The translations under genes were made by a program, and so were the position numbers. The notes under the pieces are model-generated. The model worked only from the letters and a program-made list of their open reading frames with translations. It was not told the DNA's origin and did no database searches. A DNA stretch of 64,000 bases from JAASSS01 sp021767745 (GTDB taxonomy: Bacteria > Pseudomonadota > Gammaproteobacteria > UBA5335), in NCBI GenBank assembly GCA_034189165.1, contig JAXHVN010000034.1:62001-126000 (forward strand). Reading direction: 5' to 3'. The number at the start of each line of letters is the position of its first letter. The first letter of the stretch is position 1. Positions 1 through 8,292 of the stretch are shown here, piece by piece.

Positions 1-15
1 CACGAAGGCGATCAT
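1..15 (-). CDS. possible 5' end of a gene running off the left edge
   Basis: Reading leftward from an ATG at 15-13, five codons (M-I-A-F-V) are visible before the window ends. An AGGAA lies about six bases upstream of this ATG on the minus strand, a good ribosome-binding spacing. Nothing can be said about the product. The roughly 115 bases between this start and the stop of fbp hold no other gene that I can see and would have to contain its promoter, or a read-through from fbp. Confidence 0.3.
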
Positions 16-130
16 GACGTTCCTGTCAGGTGCGGTCCCAGCCGGGTCGCCGGATTCTAGGCGGGATGGTATGTCTTAACAAGCGCCTCGACCATGCGCG
101 GGAATGACCGACGGTCGATGTTTCGTCGCG

Positions 131-1150
131 CTAACCATCGCCCTGGTCAGTGCGATGGTAGGCCTCCACGCGCGCCACCTCGTCGGCAGAGCCGAGGATC
201 AGCGGAATGCGCTGGTGGAGCTTGTGCGGCTGCACGTCCAGCACCGGCTCGGTGCCGGTCGTGGCTCGGCCGCCCGCCTGTTCCACCAGCAGGGCGAGCG
301 GATTGGCCTCGTAGAGCAGCCGCAGCTTGCCAGGTTTGTCGGCCGAGTAAGGGTTGCGCGGGTACAGGAAGATGCCACCACGGCTCAGCACCCGGTGCGC
401 GTCGGCGACCATGGCCCCGACCCAGCGCATCGTGTAGTCCTTGCGTTGCGGCCCCTCGCTGCCGGCTATGCAGTCGGCGATGTAGCGTTGTACCGGACCT
501 TCCCAGAGCCGTTGGCGCGCGCTGTTGATGGCGAACTCGCAACATTGCTCCGGGATGCGGTGATCGGCGTCGAACAGGATGAACTCGCCGATATCTTCGT
601 CGAGCACGAAGCTGTGTACCCCCTGCCGGAGCGTCAGCACCAGCACCGTACTCGGCCCGTAGATCGCATAACCGGCGCAGAGCTGGTTGCGCCCGGGCTG
701 CAGGAAGTCCTGTTCGCTGATCTGGGATCGGTCCGCCGGTGCCGGCAGGACCGAGAAGATCGTGCCGATGCTGAGGTTTACGTCGATGTTGGTGGATCCG
801 TCCAGCGGATCGAACACCAGCAGATACTTGCCGCGCTTGGCGGCATCGGCGACCGGGTGGATCGTCTCCATCTCCTCGGAGGCCAGTGCGGCCACCCGTC
901 CGGTCCACTCGTGGCAGCGCAGCATGATGTCGTTGGCGATCAGATCGAGCTTCTTCTGCTGCTCGCCCTGCACGTTCTCGGACCCGGCATTGCCGAGATC
1001 GTTGCGCAGCGGGCCGCGGCTCACGGCATGCGCGATGCGCTTGCAGGCACGCGCCATGTCGTCGACCAGGGCCAGCAGGTCGACGTCGATATCCGGCTGC
1101 TGGTGCCACTGCTCGTTGAAGAACTGGTTGAGGGTGATCCCTTGATGCAT
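131..1150 (-). CDS. fbp: class 1 fructose-1,6-bisphosphatase
   Basis: This is a cytoplasmic gluconeogenic enzyme that hydrolyses fructose-1,6-bisphosphate to fructose-6-phosphate and phosphate, with Mg as cofactor. The 339-residue product matches the usual length. The metal site is plain: acidic residues E92-E93 followed by DPLDGST at 114-120, then NIDVN. The ATG start has AGGAA about ten bases upstream. It is the last gene of the minus-strand run behind mgtE, 67 bases after the mgtE stop. A co-transcript is possible but not shown. Confidence 0.95.
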   Translation of the reverse strand: MHQGITLNQFFNEQWHQQPDIDVDLLALVDDMARACKRIAHAVSRGPLRNDLGNAGSENVQGEQQKKLDLIANDIMLRCHEWTGRVAALASEEMETIHPVADAAKRGKYLLVFDPLDGSTNIDVNLSIGTIFSVLPAPADRSQISEQDFLQPGRNQLCAGYAIYGPSTVLVLTLRQGVHSFVLDEDIGEFILFDADHRIPEQCCEFAINSARQRLWEGPVQRYIADCIAGSEGPQRKDYTMRWVGAMVADAHRVLSRGGIFLYPRNPYSADKPGKLRLLYEANPLALLVEQAGGRATTGTEPVLDVQPHKLHQRIPLILGSADEVARVEAYHRTDQGDG

Positions 1151-1217
1151 GGGCGGGCGCGTTCCTGCGAGGTGGAGTGCGCAAATGGTAGCAGCTACCG
1201 GCCCTGGCCTCAGCGTG

Positions 1218-2576
1218 CTACAGCAGGATCAGCGTACCCAGGCCGAGGAATACGAAGAAGCCGACGACATCGGTGATCGTCGTCAGGACGACATGACCGG
1301 CCAGCGCCGGATCGACGCCCAGCCGCTGCAGGGTGAGCGGCAGCATCACCCCGGAGAAGGCAGCGACGAACAGGTTGACGATGATCGCCAGCGCGATCAC
1401 CACGCCCAGCATCGGACTGGCGAACCAGGTGGCGGCGACCAGCCCGATCACGGCTGCCCACGCCAGGCCGTTGAGGCTGCCGACCGCCATCTCGCGGCTG
1501 ATCAGCCGACGCACGTTGCTGCGATGCAACTGCCCCATCGCCAGGGCACGGATGATCAGCGTCAGGGTCTGGCTGCCGGCAATGCCGCCCATGCTCGCGA
1601 CGATCGGCATCAGCACCGCCAAGGCGACCACCTGTTCCACCGTCGGCTGGAACAGGGCGACCACGGCCGAGGCGGCGAAGGCCGTCAGCAGGTTCGTGCC
1701 GAGCCAGACCCCGCGCCGGCGGAAGCTGGTGAGCACGGGCGCGAACATATCCTCGTCCTCGTCCAGACCGGCCATGCTGAGCAGGGAGTGCTCGCCCTGC
1801 TCGCGGATCACGTCGACCACATCGTCGATGGTGATGCGGCCGATGACGCGATCGTCCTCGTCGATCACCGGCGCCGAGATCAGGTCGAAGTCCTGGAAAC
1901 GCCGGGCAACCTGCGGCGCGCTATCGAGCGCCGGGATGGGTTCGAGTTCGGCATTCATCACCTCCGCGACCAGCAGCTCGGGATCCTGTATCAGCAGCGC
2001 CTGCATCGGCAGCACGCCGCGGTAGCGCCCGTAGCGATCGACCACCACGAGCTTGTCGGTGTGGTCGGGCAGCCGCCCCCGCAGCCGCAGATAGCGCAGC
2101 ACGACGTCGATCGTCACATCCGGCCGCACGGTCACGGCGTCGGTGTTCATCAGGCCGCCGGCGCTGTCCTCCGGATAGGACAGCACAGCCTCCAGCCGCT
2201 GGCGCTCCTGCAGGTCCATCGACTGCAGCACCTGGCGTGTGACGGCACGCGGCAGGTCGCTGATGATGTCGGCGAGGTCGTCGAGGTCCATGCCCTCGGT
2301 GGCCGCCACCAGCTGCGCCTCGTCCATCGACTCGATGAGCCCGGCGCGGACCTCGTCGTTGACGTGCAGCAGCACCTCGCCTTCGTCGTCCGGGTCGACC
2401 AGCTCGAAGATCAGTTCGCGCTCTGGCGAGGGAGTGGACTCCAGCAGCGAGGCGATCTCGGCCGGATGCAGCGCGCCCAGTGCCCGGCGCGCCTGCTGCA
2501 GCGTGCCGCTGGCCAATGCTTCACGGACGGTCTGCCGATGGTTGGGTCGGTGAGAATCCGGTGCAGGTTCAGCCAT
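1218..2576 (-). CDS. mgtE: MgtE-family magnesium transporter
   Basis: This is an inner-membrane Mg2+ channel gated by cytoplasmic Mg2+. The 452 residues show the family layout: a helical acidic N domain (about 1-130), a paired CBS region (about 137-262) with PEDSAGGLMN at 135-144, and five membrane helices from about 289 onward. The pore-region motif MPIVASMGGIAGSQT is at 323-337. The acidic linker LDEDEDM near 271 fits Mg sensing. It lies 141 bases downstream of rapZ. I see no M-box riboswitch in that gap. In E. coli this position is held by the npr gene instead. Confidence 0.93.
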   Translation of the reverse strand: MAEPAPDSHRPNHRQTVREALASGTLQQARRALGALHPAEIASLLESTPSPERELIFELVDPDDEGEVLLHVNDEVRAGLIESMDEAQLVAATEGMDLDDLADIISDLPRAVTRQVLQSMDLQERQRLEAVLSYPEDSAGGLMNTDAVTVRPDVTIDVVLRYLRLRGRLPDHTDKLVVVDRYGRYRGVLPMQALLIQDPELLVAEVMNAELEPIPALDSAPQVARRFQDFDLISAPVIDEDDRVIGRITIDDVVDVIREQGEHSLLSMAGLDEDEDMFAPVLTSFRRRGVWLGTNLLTAFAASAVVALFQPTVEQVVALAVLMPIVASMGGIAGSQTLTLIIRALAMGQLHRSNVRRLISREMAVGSLNGLAWAAVIGLVAATWFASPMLGVVIALAIIVNLFVAAFSGVMLPLTLQRLGVDPALAGHVVLTTITDVVGFFVFLGLGTLILL

Positions 2577-2654
2577 GACTATCCGATCCGGGCGGCGTGG
2601 CGAGGCCGGCCGTCACCGCCAGCGGGTGCGGCCGGGCAGGGGGGTGCTGAGGAA

Positions 2655-2674
2655 GCGCGGTGCGGCAACCGCGC
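2655..2674. other. small GC hairpin between rapZ and mgtE
   Basis: The arms GCGCGGT (2655-2661) and ACCGCGC (2668-2674) form a perfect 7-bp stem with a 6-base loop in the 142-base gap between the end of rapZ and the start of mgtE. There is no T-run on either strand, so it is at best a weak or factor-dependent terminator, or an mRNA-stability element for the rapZ transcript. Nothing else is recognisable in this gap. Confidence 0.3.
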
Positions 2675-2718
2675 CTCGGCGAACATACCGGCCGCCGGCG
2701 CTGGCGGCAATGTCCGTC

Positions 2719-3594
2719 TCAGGCGCTGGCGTGGAACCGCGGACCCAGCTCGCCGTGACGCACGCTGACGCGCCGTTCGCCACCGCCGAAGGCCGCCGCC
2801 AGTCGCTCCACCACGTAGACCGAGCGATGCTGACCCCCGGTGCAGCCGACCGCCACGGTGACGTAGCTGCGGCTGCCGGTTTCGAACGCCGGCAGCCAGC
2901 GATGCAGGAACGACTCGATATCGGCGATCAGCGCCGCGGTACCGGGATAGTCTGCGAGATAGCGCGCGACGTCGGCATCGCGGCCCGTCAGCGCCCGCAA
3001 CTCCGCGCGCCAGTGCGGGTTCGGCAGGCAGCGGACGTCGAACACGAAGTCGGCATCGGTGGGCAGGCCATGCTTGTAGCCGAACGACTTGAACAGCAGC
3101 GACAGCTGCTGACCGCGCCGACCGATCCGCTCGCAGACCAGGTCGCGCAGCTCCGGCATGGTCGTGCGGCTGGTATCAAGCACCAGGTCGGCGTGTTCGG
3201 CCACCGGTGCCAGGATCTGGCGCTCGCGCTCCACCGCCTCGGCCAGCGGGATGTCGGGCCCGGCCAGGGGATGCGGCCGCCGCGTCTCGTTGTAGCGCTT
3301 GAGGATGATGTCGCGATCGGCCTGCAGGAAAACCGTCTGCACCTCCAGGCCCGCGGTGCGCAGCCGCTGCACGCAGTCTCCGAAGCCGGCGAGATCCCCG
3401 GCGCGGGAGCGGGCATCGATGCCTACCGCCATGGGGGTGGCTGCCCGCTCGCTGTCGGAGAGTGCGTCGTGCACCAGCCGTTCCAGCAGTGCCAGCGGCA
3501 GGTTGTCGATGACGTAGTAGCCCAGATCCTCCAGCATGTGCAGGGCCACCGTCTTGCCCGAGCCGGAAAGGCCGCTGACGATGGTGAGCTGCAT
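2719..3594 (-). CDS. rapZ: RapZ, RNase adapter / nucleotide-binding protein
   Basis: RapZ is an RNA-binding adapter that in enterobacteria delivers the GlmZ sRNA to RNase E and so controls glucosamine-6-phosphate synthesis, the first step towards cell-wall and LPS sugars. The 291-residue protein starts directly with a Walker A motif, GLSGSGKT at 8-15. The C-terminal domain carries the family-specific GCTGGQHRSVYVVERLA stretch. It begins 3 bases after the ptsN stop, the conserved hpf-ptsN-rapZ arrangement. The sRNA partners are known only from enterobacteria, so their presence here is inference. Confidence 0.95.
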   Translation of the reverse strand: MQLTIVSGLSGSGKTVALHMLEDLGYYVIDNLPLALLERLVHDALSDSERAATPMAVGIDARSRAGDLAGFGDCVQRLRTAGLEVQTVFLQADRDIILKRYNETRRPHPLAGPDIPLAEAVERERQILAPVAEHADLVLDTSRTTMPELRDLVCERIGRRGQQLSLLFKSFGYKHGLPTDADFVFDVRCLPNPHWRAELRALTGRDADVARYLADYPGTAALIADIESFLHRWLPAFETGSRSYVTVAVGCTGGQHRSVYVVERLAAAFGGGERRVSVRHGELGPRFHASA

Positions 3595-3597
3595 GCG

Positions 3598-4083
3598 TTA
3601 CTGATTGACGGCGGCGGGCGGCAGCTGGCCGTGCGCCAGCAGCTCATACAGGGCGTGATCGTTGTTGGCGTGTCTCAGCGCCTGACACAGGTGGGGATCG
3701 CTGAGCTCGCGCGAGGCTTCGGTCACGAGTTGCAGCTGGCGCTGCGAACACTCCTCCGGCACCAGCACCGCGAGCACCAGGTCCACCAGCTGCGCGTTGG
3801 CAGCATCGAAGTCTACCGGCGCCTTCAGGCTGACGAACGCAGCCACGGAGCGCTCGAGCCCGGACATACGGGCGTGGGGGATGGCGACGCCGTCGGCCAG
3901 CGCGGTGCAGCCCAGGCGCTCGCGCCGGATCAGGCTGTCCAGGATCTCCTGCGCGGTGTGCCCGGGCAGGTCGGCAGCGAGCAGCTCGGCCGCGGTCTCC
4001 AGCGCGCGCTTCTTGCTTTTCGCCTCGACGTCCGCCCGCACACGACGTTCGTCGAGCCAATCGGTGATGGCAGTATCGGGCAT
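3598..4083 (-). CDS. ptsN: PTS IIA-like nitrogen regulatory protein PtsN (EIIA-Ntr)
   Basis: PtsN is the terminal phosphoacceptor of the regulatory PTS-Ntr chain (PtsP, NPr, PtsN). It modulates K+ transport, sigma-54-linked and envelope-stress responses. The 161-residue product contains the phospho-histidine motif GVAIPHARM with His at 70. The ATG at 4083 is preceded by GGAG at about 7 bases and gives the standard family length, so I prefer it over longer in-frame extensions that overlap hpf. It sits between hpf and rapZ as in E. coli. The NPr partner gene is not next to it and not in this window. Confidence 0.94.
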   Translation of the reverse strand: MPDTAITDWLDERRVRADVEAKSKKRALETAAELLAADLPGHTAQEILDSLIRRERLGCTALADGVAIPHARMSGLERSVAAFVSLKAPVDFDAANAQLVDLVLAVLVPEECSQRQLQLVTEASRELSDPHLCQALRHANNDHALYELLAHGQLPPAAVNQ

Positions 4084-4148
4084 GTAAAGGCTCCGGGGGT
4101 GGGGGCGGGCGGCCAGCCTGCCGCCGACGAACGGGGGAGTCGTCGGCG

Positions 4149-4475
4149 TCAGGAATAGAGGCTGGATCGCCGGGCCTCGCGGTTGTGATGATCGTGACGC
4201 TTGTCCTCGTGCTTTTTCAGCTGTCGATCCAGCTTGTCGGCCAATGCGTCGATCGCCGCATACATGTTTTCGTCGGTGGCGTTGGCGAACAGGGTGGCGC
4301 CCGCGATCGGGATGGTCGCCTCCGCCTGCTGGAGGCGGGACGTCTCCACGCTCAGCACCACGTGGGCCTGCAGCGACTTGTCCGAATGCCGCTCCAGGCG
4401 CGCCAGCTTGTCCGTCACGTAGGCGCGCAGGGCGTCGGTAATGTCGACGTTCTGACCGGTGATATCGATGTTCAT
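4149..4475 (-). CDS. hpf: ribosome hibernation promoting factor, short form
   Basis: HPF is a small protein that binds the 30S decoding region in stationary phase and favours inactive ribosome dimers. The 108 residues cover only the S30AE-type N domain (starting MNIDITGQNVDITDALR), so this is short HPF without the C-terminal dimerisation domain. I chose the ATG at 4475 because AGGAG lies 5 bases upstream. The in-frame TTG one codon earlier would leave only 2 bases. The His/Lys/Arg-rich tail (KKHEDKRHDHHNRE) is typical. It follows rpoN by 21 bases in the same transcript. Confidence 0.94.
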   Translation of the reverse strand: MNIDITGQNVDITDALRAYVTDKLARLERHSDKSLQAHVVLSVETSRLQQAEATIPIAGATLFANATDENMYAAIDALADKLDRQLKKHEDKRHDHHNREARRSSLYS

Positions 4476-4496
4476 CAAGGCTCCTCAACACCTGCC

Positions 4497-5903
4497 TCAG
4501 ATGAGGCGTTTGCGCTCGTTCGAGGGCGGGATCGCCAAGGCTTCACGATACTTCGCCACCGTGCGTCTTGCCACATTGATGCCATCGGCGAGCAGCTTCT
4601 CGGCCAGCTTGGCATCGCTCAGCGGTCGGCGCGGGTCCTCGGCGGCCACCAGCTTGCGGATCATCGCCTGGATGGCGGTGGCGGAACACTCCCCGCCATC
4701 GGCCGTGCTCACGTGGCTGGAGAAGAAATACTTGAACTCGAACACGCCGCGCGGGGTGTGCATGTACTTCTGGTTGGTCACGCGCGAGATCGTGCTCTCG
4801 TGCATCGACACGGCCTCGGCGATCTCCCGCAGCACCATCGGCTGCATGGCCTCTTCGCCGTACTCGAAGAAGGCCTGCTGGCGTTCGACGATGCTGCCGG
4901 CCACCTTCAGCAGGGTCTCGTTGCGGCTCTGCAGGCTCTTGATGAACCAGCGGGCCTCCTGCAGGTGCTGCTTGAGCGTCTCGTTGTCGCGGCTGTTGTC
5001 CGCGCGCCGGATCAGCCCTTCGTACATGCTGTTGATGCGCAGTCGCGGCGCCACGCCGGGGCTCAGCTCCACCTGCCAGCCGCGCGCGCTCTTGCGCACG
5101 AAGACGTCCGGCGCGATATATTCGGTGCGCTCACCGCCGATGTGCCCGCCCGGACGCGGGTTGAGCCGCTGGATCAACCGCAGCGCGGCGGCCAGCTCCT
5201 GCTCGTCGCACTTCAGCCGCCGGCGCAGCGTGGCGTAGTCGCGCGCGCACAGAAGCGGCATGTGCTCGCCGACCAGCGTGCGGGCGAGCCGGGCCGGCGG
5301 GCGCTCATCGTGCAGTACCGCCAGCTGCAGCTGCAGGGTCTCCTGCAGGTCGCGCGCCGCCACGCCGACGGGATCGAACCGCTGGATCCGGTGCAGGACC
5401 GCCTCGATCTCGGCCGTCTCGATCTCCGGCAATTGCTCGCGCAGCTCTTCCTGCAGCTGGTCGAGCGGCACGGAGAGATAGCCGTCGCCATCCACGGCAT
5501 CGATGAGGGTGACGGCGATGAGGCGGTCCTCATCGGAGATCGGCGAGAGCTCGAGCTGCCAGAGCAGATGATCGCGCAGGTTGCCGCCGCGATCGTCGGC
5601 GGTCTGGTTGAAGTCCCAGCCGTCGCCGCCGCTGCCCTCGCCCGACCAGCCCTCGTCCCAACGTTCGGCGACCAGAGCGTCTTCCTGCGGTTCGTCATCC
5701 GCCGTGCTGTCGGTCCGTTCCGCCGCGGCCTCGGTATCGGGCGTGGACTCTTCGCTCTGCTCTAGCATCAGATTGGATTCCAGCGCCTCCTGGATCTCCT
5801 GACGCAACTCCAGCGTGGACAGCTGCAGCAGGCGGATCGCCTGCTGCAGCTGCGGCGTCATGGTCAATCGCTGGCCGAGCTTGAGCTGCAGGGACTGTCG
5901 CAT
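4497..5903 (-). CDS. rpoN: RNA polymerase sigma-54 factor RpoN
   Basis: RpoN is an alternative sigma factor that recognises -24/-12 (GG/GC) promoters and needs AAA+ activators. The 468-residue protein has the glutamine/leucine-rich region I at the N terminus (LQLKLGQRLTMTPQLQQAIR), the acidic region II at about 46-95, the core-binding region, and the diagnostic RpoN box ARRTVAKYRE at 445-454. The ATG has an AGGAAAG about 5 bases upstream. It lies between lptB and hpf, the conserved lptB-rpoN-hpf order. Window genes that could depend on it are not obvious. I saw no convincing -24/-12 site. Confidence 0.97.
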   Translation of the reverse strand: MRQSLQLKLGQRLTMTPQLQQAIRLLQLSTLELRQEIQEALESNLMLEQSEESTPDTEAAAERTDSTADDEPQEDALVAERWDEGWSGEGSGGDGWDFNQTADDRGGNLRDHLLWQLELSPISDEDRLIAVTLIDAVDGDGYLSVPLDQLQEELREQLPEIETAEIEAVLHRIQRFDPVGVAARDLQETLQLQLAVLHDERPPARLARTLVGEHMPLLCARDYATLRRRLKCDEQELAAALRLIQRLNPRPGGHIGGERTEYIAPDVFVRKSARGWQVELSPGVAPRLRINSMYEGLIRRADNSRDNETLKQHLQEARWFIKSLQSRNETLLKVAGSIVERQQAFFEYGEEAMQPMVLREIAEAVSMHESTISRVTNQKYMHTPRGVFEFKYFFSSHVSTADGGECSATAIQAMIRKLVAAEDPRRPLSDAKLAEKLLADGINVARRTVAKYREALAIPPSNERKRLI

Positions 5904-5971
5904 AGCTTTCCTCGCTCGATCCGGGGCTTCGCCCGTCCTGTGCCGGCGCGACGATCGTCGCCGGCTCCCCG

Positions 5972-6700
5972 CTACAGCCGGAAGTCAGGACCGAGGTACA
6001 CGCGGCGCACCACTTCGTTGTCCAGCAACTGCTGCGGGGCGCCCTCGGCGATGAGTCTACCATCGCCGAGGATGTAGGCCCGGTCGCAGATGCCGAGCGT
6101 TTCGCGGACGTTGTGGTCCGTAATCAGCACGCCGATGCCACGTTCACGCAGCTGCAGCACGATGCGTTGTATATCGGCCACCGAGATCGGATCGACACCC
6201 GCGAACGGCTCGTCGAGCAACATGAAGCGCGGTGCGGCCGCCAGCGCGCGGGCGATCTCGACCCGCCGCCGCTCGCCGCCGGACAGGCTGATGCCGGCAC
6301 TGTCGCGGATGTGGGCGATGTGCAGTTCCTCGAGCAGCTGTTCACAGCGTTCCCGGCGGGCCCGCCGGTCCAGCCCCGGCTGGAGCTGCAGGATGGCCAT
6401 GATGTTCTGTTCGACGCTGAGGCCGCGGAAGATCGACGCCTCCTGCGGCAGATAGCCCACGCCGAGCCGGGCACGTGCGTGCATCGGCAGCCGGGTGAGA
6501 TCCCGTTCGTCCAGCTCGATCCGGCCGGCATCGGGTCGGATCAGGCCGACCATCATGTAGAACGAGGTGGTCTTCCCGGCGCCGTTCGGTCCCAGCAGGC
6601 CGACCACCTCGCCGGTATCCACCTGCAGCGAGACGTCCGTCACGATCGGCCGCTTGCCGTAGCGCTTGGCCAGTCCGCTGGCCCGCAGCTGTTGGCTCAA
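5972..6700 (-). CDS. lptB: LPS export ABC transporter ATPase LptB
   Basis: LptB is the cytoplasmic ATPase of the LptB2FGC machine that extracts LPS from the inner membrane. In 242 residues it shows Walker A GPNGAGKTT (37-45), the signature LSGGE (139-143) and Walker B FMLLDE (159-164). The start appears to be TTG at 6700, overlapping the lptA stop as TTGA. No ATG or GTG gives the family N terminus. It is translationally coupled to lptA and followed by rpoN after 68 bases. lptF and lptG are not in the window. Confidence 0.95.
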   Translation of the reverse strand: MSQQLRASGLAKRYGKRPIVTDVSLQVDTGEVVGLLGPNGAGKTTSFYMMVGLIRPDAGRIELDERDLTRLPMHARARLGVGYLPQEASIFRGLSVEQNIMAILQLQPGLDRRARRERCEQLLEELHIAHIRDSAGISLSGGERRRVEIARALAAAPRFMLLDEPFAGVDPISVADIQRIVLQLRERGIGVLITDHNVRETLGICDRAYILGDGRLIAEGAPQQLLDNEVVRRVYLGPDFRL

Positions 6701-7203
6701 GGGTCGGTCCGTTCCGGCGTGATGGTGATCTCGATCCGGCCGCCGCCTGCCTCGCCGTCCGCCAGGATGCGCTGGCTGTCGCGCTGGTAGCGGATGCGCT
6801 CGCCGCGCAGCGTGTCGCCGTTGCGTACCACTTCGGCCTGCCCCAGCAGCCGGATCTCGTTGCCCGCCAGATCGACCTCGATGCGCTGGCTGCGGCCGGT
6901 CACCGGCGGCGGCTCGGACTGCCTGAAGCGGGCTGGCGCCCCGGTGACGATCAGGCGTCGCGGCGCACCCTCGGCGTCATGTTCGATGCGCATCTCCTCG
7001 CCGCTGATGCGGGCGTTGCCCTGCTCGATCTCGACGTTGCCGATGTAGCGGCTGGTCAGATTGCCCTCGTCAAGCACGGCGCTGTCGGCGCGGATGGTCA
7101 CCGGTGCCGGCGTGGCCGCCTGTGCCGCCAGCGCGACAGCGGCGGCCACGGCCGCGAGCGGCGCCACCCACGGCCGGCGCCACGGCAGCAGGCTAGAGCG
7201 CAT
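6697..7203 (-). CDS. lptA: LPS transport periplasmic protein LptA
   Basis: LptA forms the periplasmic bridge that passes LPS from LptC to the outer-membrane LptD/E. The 168 residues start with a Sec signal (positive MRSSLLPWRR, then an Ala/Val core, cleavage near AAQAA at about 30). A beta-jellyroll OstA-type domain follows, visible in ADSAVLDEGNLTSRYIGNVE and LAGNEIRLLGQAEVVRNGD. The ATG start overlaps the end of lptC by 11 bases and its own stop overlaps lptB, so lptC-lptA-lptB are read as one unit. Confidence 0.93.
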   Translation of the reverse strand: MRSSLLPWRRPWVAPLAAVAAAVALAAQAATPAPVTIRADSAVLDEGNLTSRYIGNVEIEQGNARISGEEMRIEHDAEGAPRRLIVTGAPARFRQSEPPPVTGRSQRIEVDLAGNEIRLLGQAEVVRNGDTLRGERIRYQRDSQRILADGEAGGGRIEITITPERTDP

Positions 7204-7759
7204 AACGGCCCCGCACCTCGGCCAGCAGGCGTACCTCGCCGGTCTCCAGCGCGGCCTCCAGGCCCCGCGCTTCCAGCCGCTCCAGCGGGGTGCGGAACAC
7301 GACGTGGCCGGGGATGCTCAGCTCGCGCCGGCCGGGCCGCAGCCGTGCCAGTGCCGTCTGCATCTCCAGCCGGCGCGGCGGGCCGGCCAGGTCGGTCTGC
7401 ACATGCACCTCGCCCTGCAGCACGATCGGCTCGCTGCGATCGTCCGGGACCAGGGCCTGCTGCGAGCGCAGCCGCCAAGGCGCGGTGGCGCCGTAGTAGG
7501 TGAGCGTGACGTCCTCGAGACGGGTCATGCGATCGTCCGGAAAGTGCAGGCCGTAGGTGGCGGTGGCTTCCAGCAGCAGTCGGCCCTGGCCGTCGAGCCG
7601 GCGCAACTGCCCCTGGCGCAGGTAGAAGTCGGCCCCGCGGGTCGCCGGGGTTGCCGCCGCCGACTCGGCGGGCCTGTCGTCCTCGCGCAGCAGCCAGCTC
7701 GTCGCGAGGGCCGCCAGGGCGATGGCGAGCAGCGTGCCGCCGAAGCGATGCCGCCTCAC
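7193..7759 (-). CDS. lptC: LPS export protein LptC
   Basis: LptC is a bitopic inner-membrane protein linking the LptBFG transporter to LptA. I start it at GTG 7759, which overlaps the kdsC stop (GTGA) and gives 188 residues, the normal size. A longer in-frame ATG lies inside kdsC and would add an Arg/Gly-rich shadow sequence. The product has one N-terminal membrane helix (about 7-24, GTLLAIALAALATSWLL) and a periplasmic OstA-like domain (ADFYLRQGQLRRLDGQGRLL). Sequence divergence is normal for LptC, and the call rests partly on the kdsC-lptC-lptA order. Confidence 0.9.
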   Translation of the reverse strand: MRRHRFGGTLLAIALAALATSWLLREDDRPAESAAATPATRGADFYLRQGQLRRLDGQGRLLLEATATYGLHFPDDRMTRLEDVTLTYYGATAPWRLRSQQALVPDDRSEPIVLQGEVHVQTDLAGPPRRLEMQTALARLRPGRRELSIPGHVVFRTPLERLEARGLEAALETGEVRLLAEVRGRYAL

Positions 7760-8292
7760 GGCCGCGGGTCCAGTTCCGGTGGCAGTCGACCCTGCGCCCC
7801 GAGCAGCAGGTCGCACAACTCGCGCACCGCGCCGCGACCGCCGGCCAGGGTCGTCACCCAGGCCGCCTGCCGGCGCACCGCCGGGTGCGCATCGGCCACG
7901 GCGCAGGGCAGGCCGACCTGGCGCATGACCGGCAGGTCCTGCACGTCATCCCCGAGGTAGGCGCACTGCGCGGGCGTCACCTGCAGGTCGCGCTGTAGCC
8001 GGGCGAACGCCTCGCGCTTGTCGTCCTGCCCCTGATAGACGTGCTCGATGTCCAGCGCCGCCATGCGCTGGCTCACCACCGGCGAGTGGCGTCCGGAGAT
8101 GATCGCCACCTGCAGACCGTGCTCACGCATCAGGCGCAGGCCCATGCCGTCGCGGGCGTGGAAGATCTTGACCTCGGGGCCCGCTGCCGGCAGCAGCAGG
8201 CGACCATCGGTCAGCACGCCGTCGACGTCCAGGATCAGCAGCCGCACGGCGCGCAGGCGCTCCGCCAGCGCTGCGGCCGGCTCAGACGACAC
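7756..8292 (-). CDS. kdsC: 3-deoxy-D-manno-octulosonate 8-phosphate phosphatase
   Basis: KdsC is a HAD-superfamily phosphatase that removes phosphate from Kdo-8-phosphate, one step of Kdo synthesis for the LPS core. The 178-residue product shows HAD motif I LDVDGVLTDG (Asp22 and Asp24), SGR in motif II, KREAF and GDDVQDLPV in motifs III/IV, and lacks a cap domain as the C0 subfamily does. The start is taken as GTG 8292, which overlaps kdsD by 11 bases and yields the family length. The upstream ribosome-binding site is weak, as expected for translational coupling. Confidence 0.93.
   Translation of the reverse strand: MSSEPAAALAERLRAVRLLILDVDGVLTDGRLLLPAAGPEVKIFHARDGMGLRLMREHGLQVAIISGRHSPVVSQRMAALDIEHVYQGQDDKREAFARLQRDLQVTPAQCAYLGDDVQDLPVMRQVGLPCAVADAHPAVRRQAAWVTTLAGGRGAVRELCDLLLGAQGRLPPELDPRP

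Noticed and set aside
2577..2718. Mg-sensing riboswitch (M-box or ykkC-like) before mgtE
   Set aside because: The gap is too short and lacks the conserved blocks; only a 7-bp hairpin is present.
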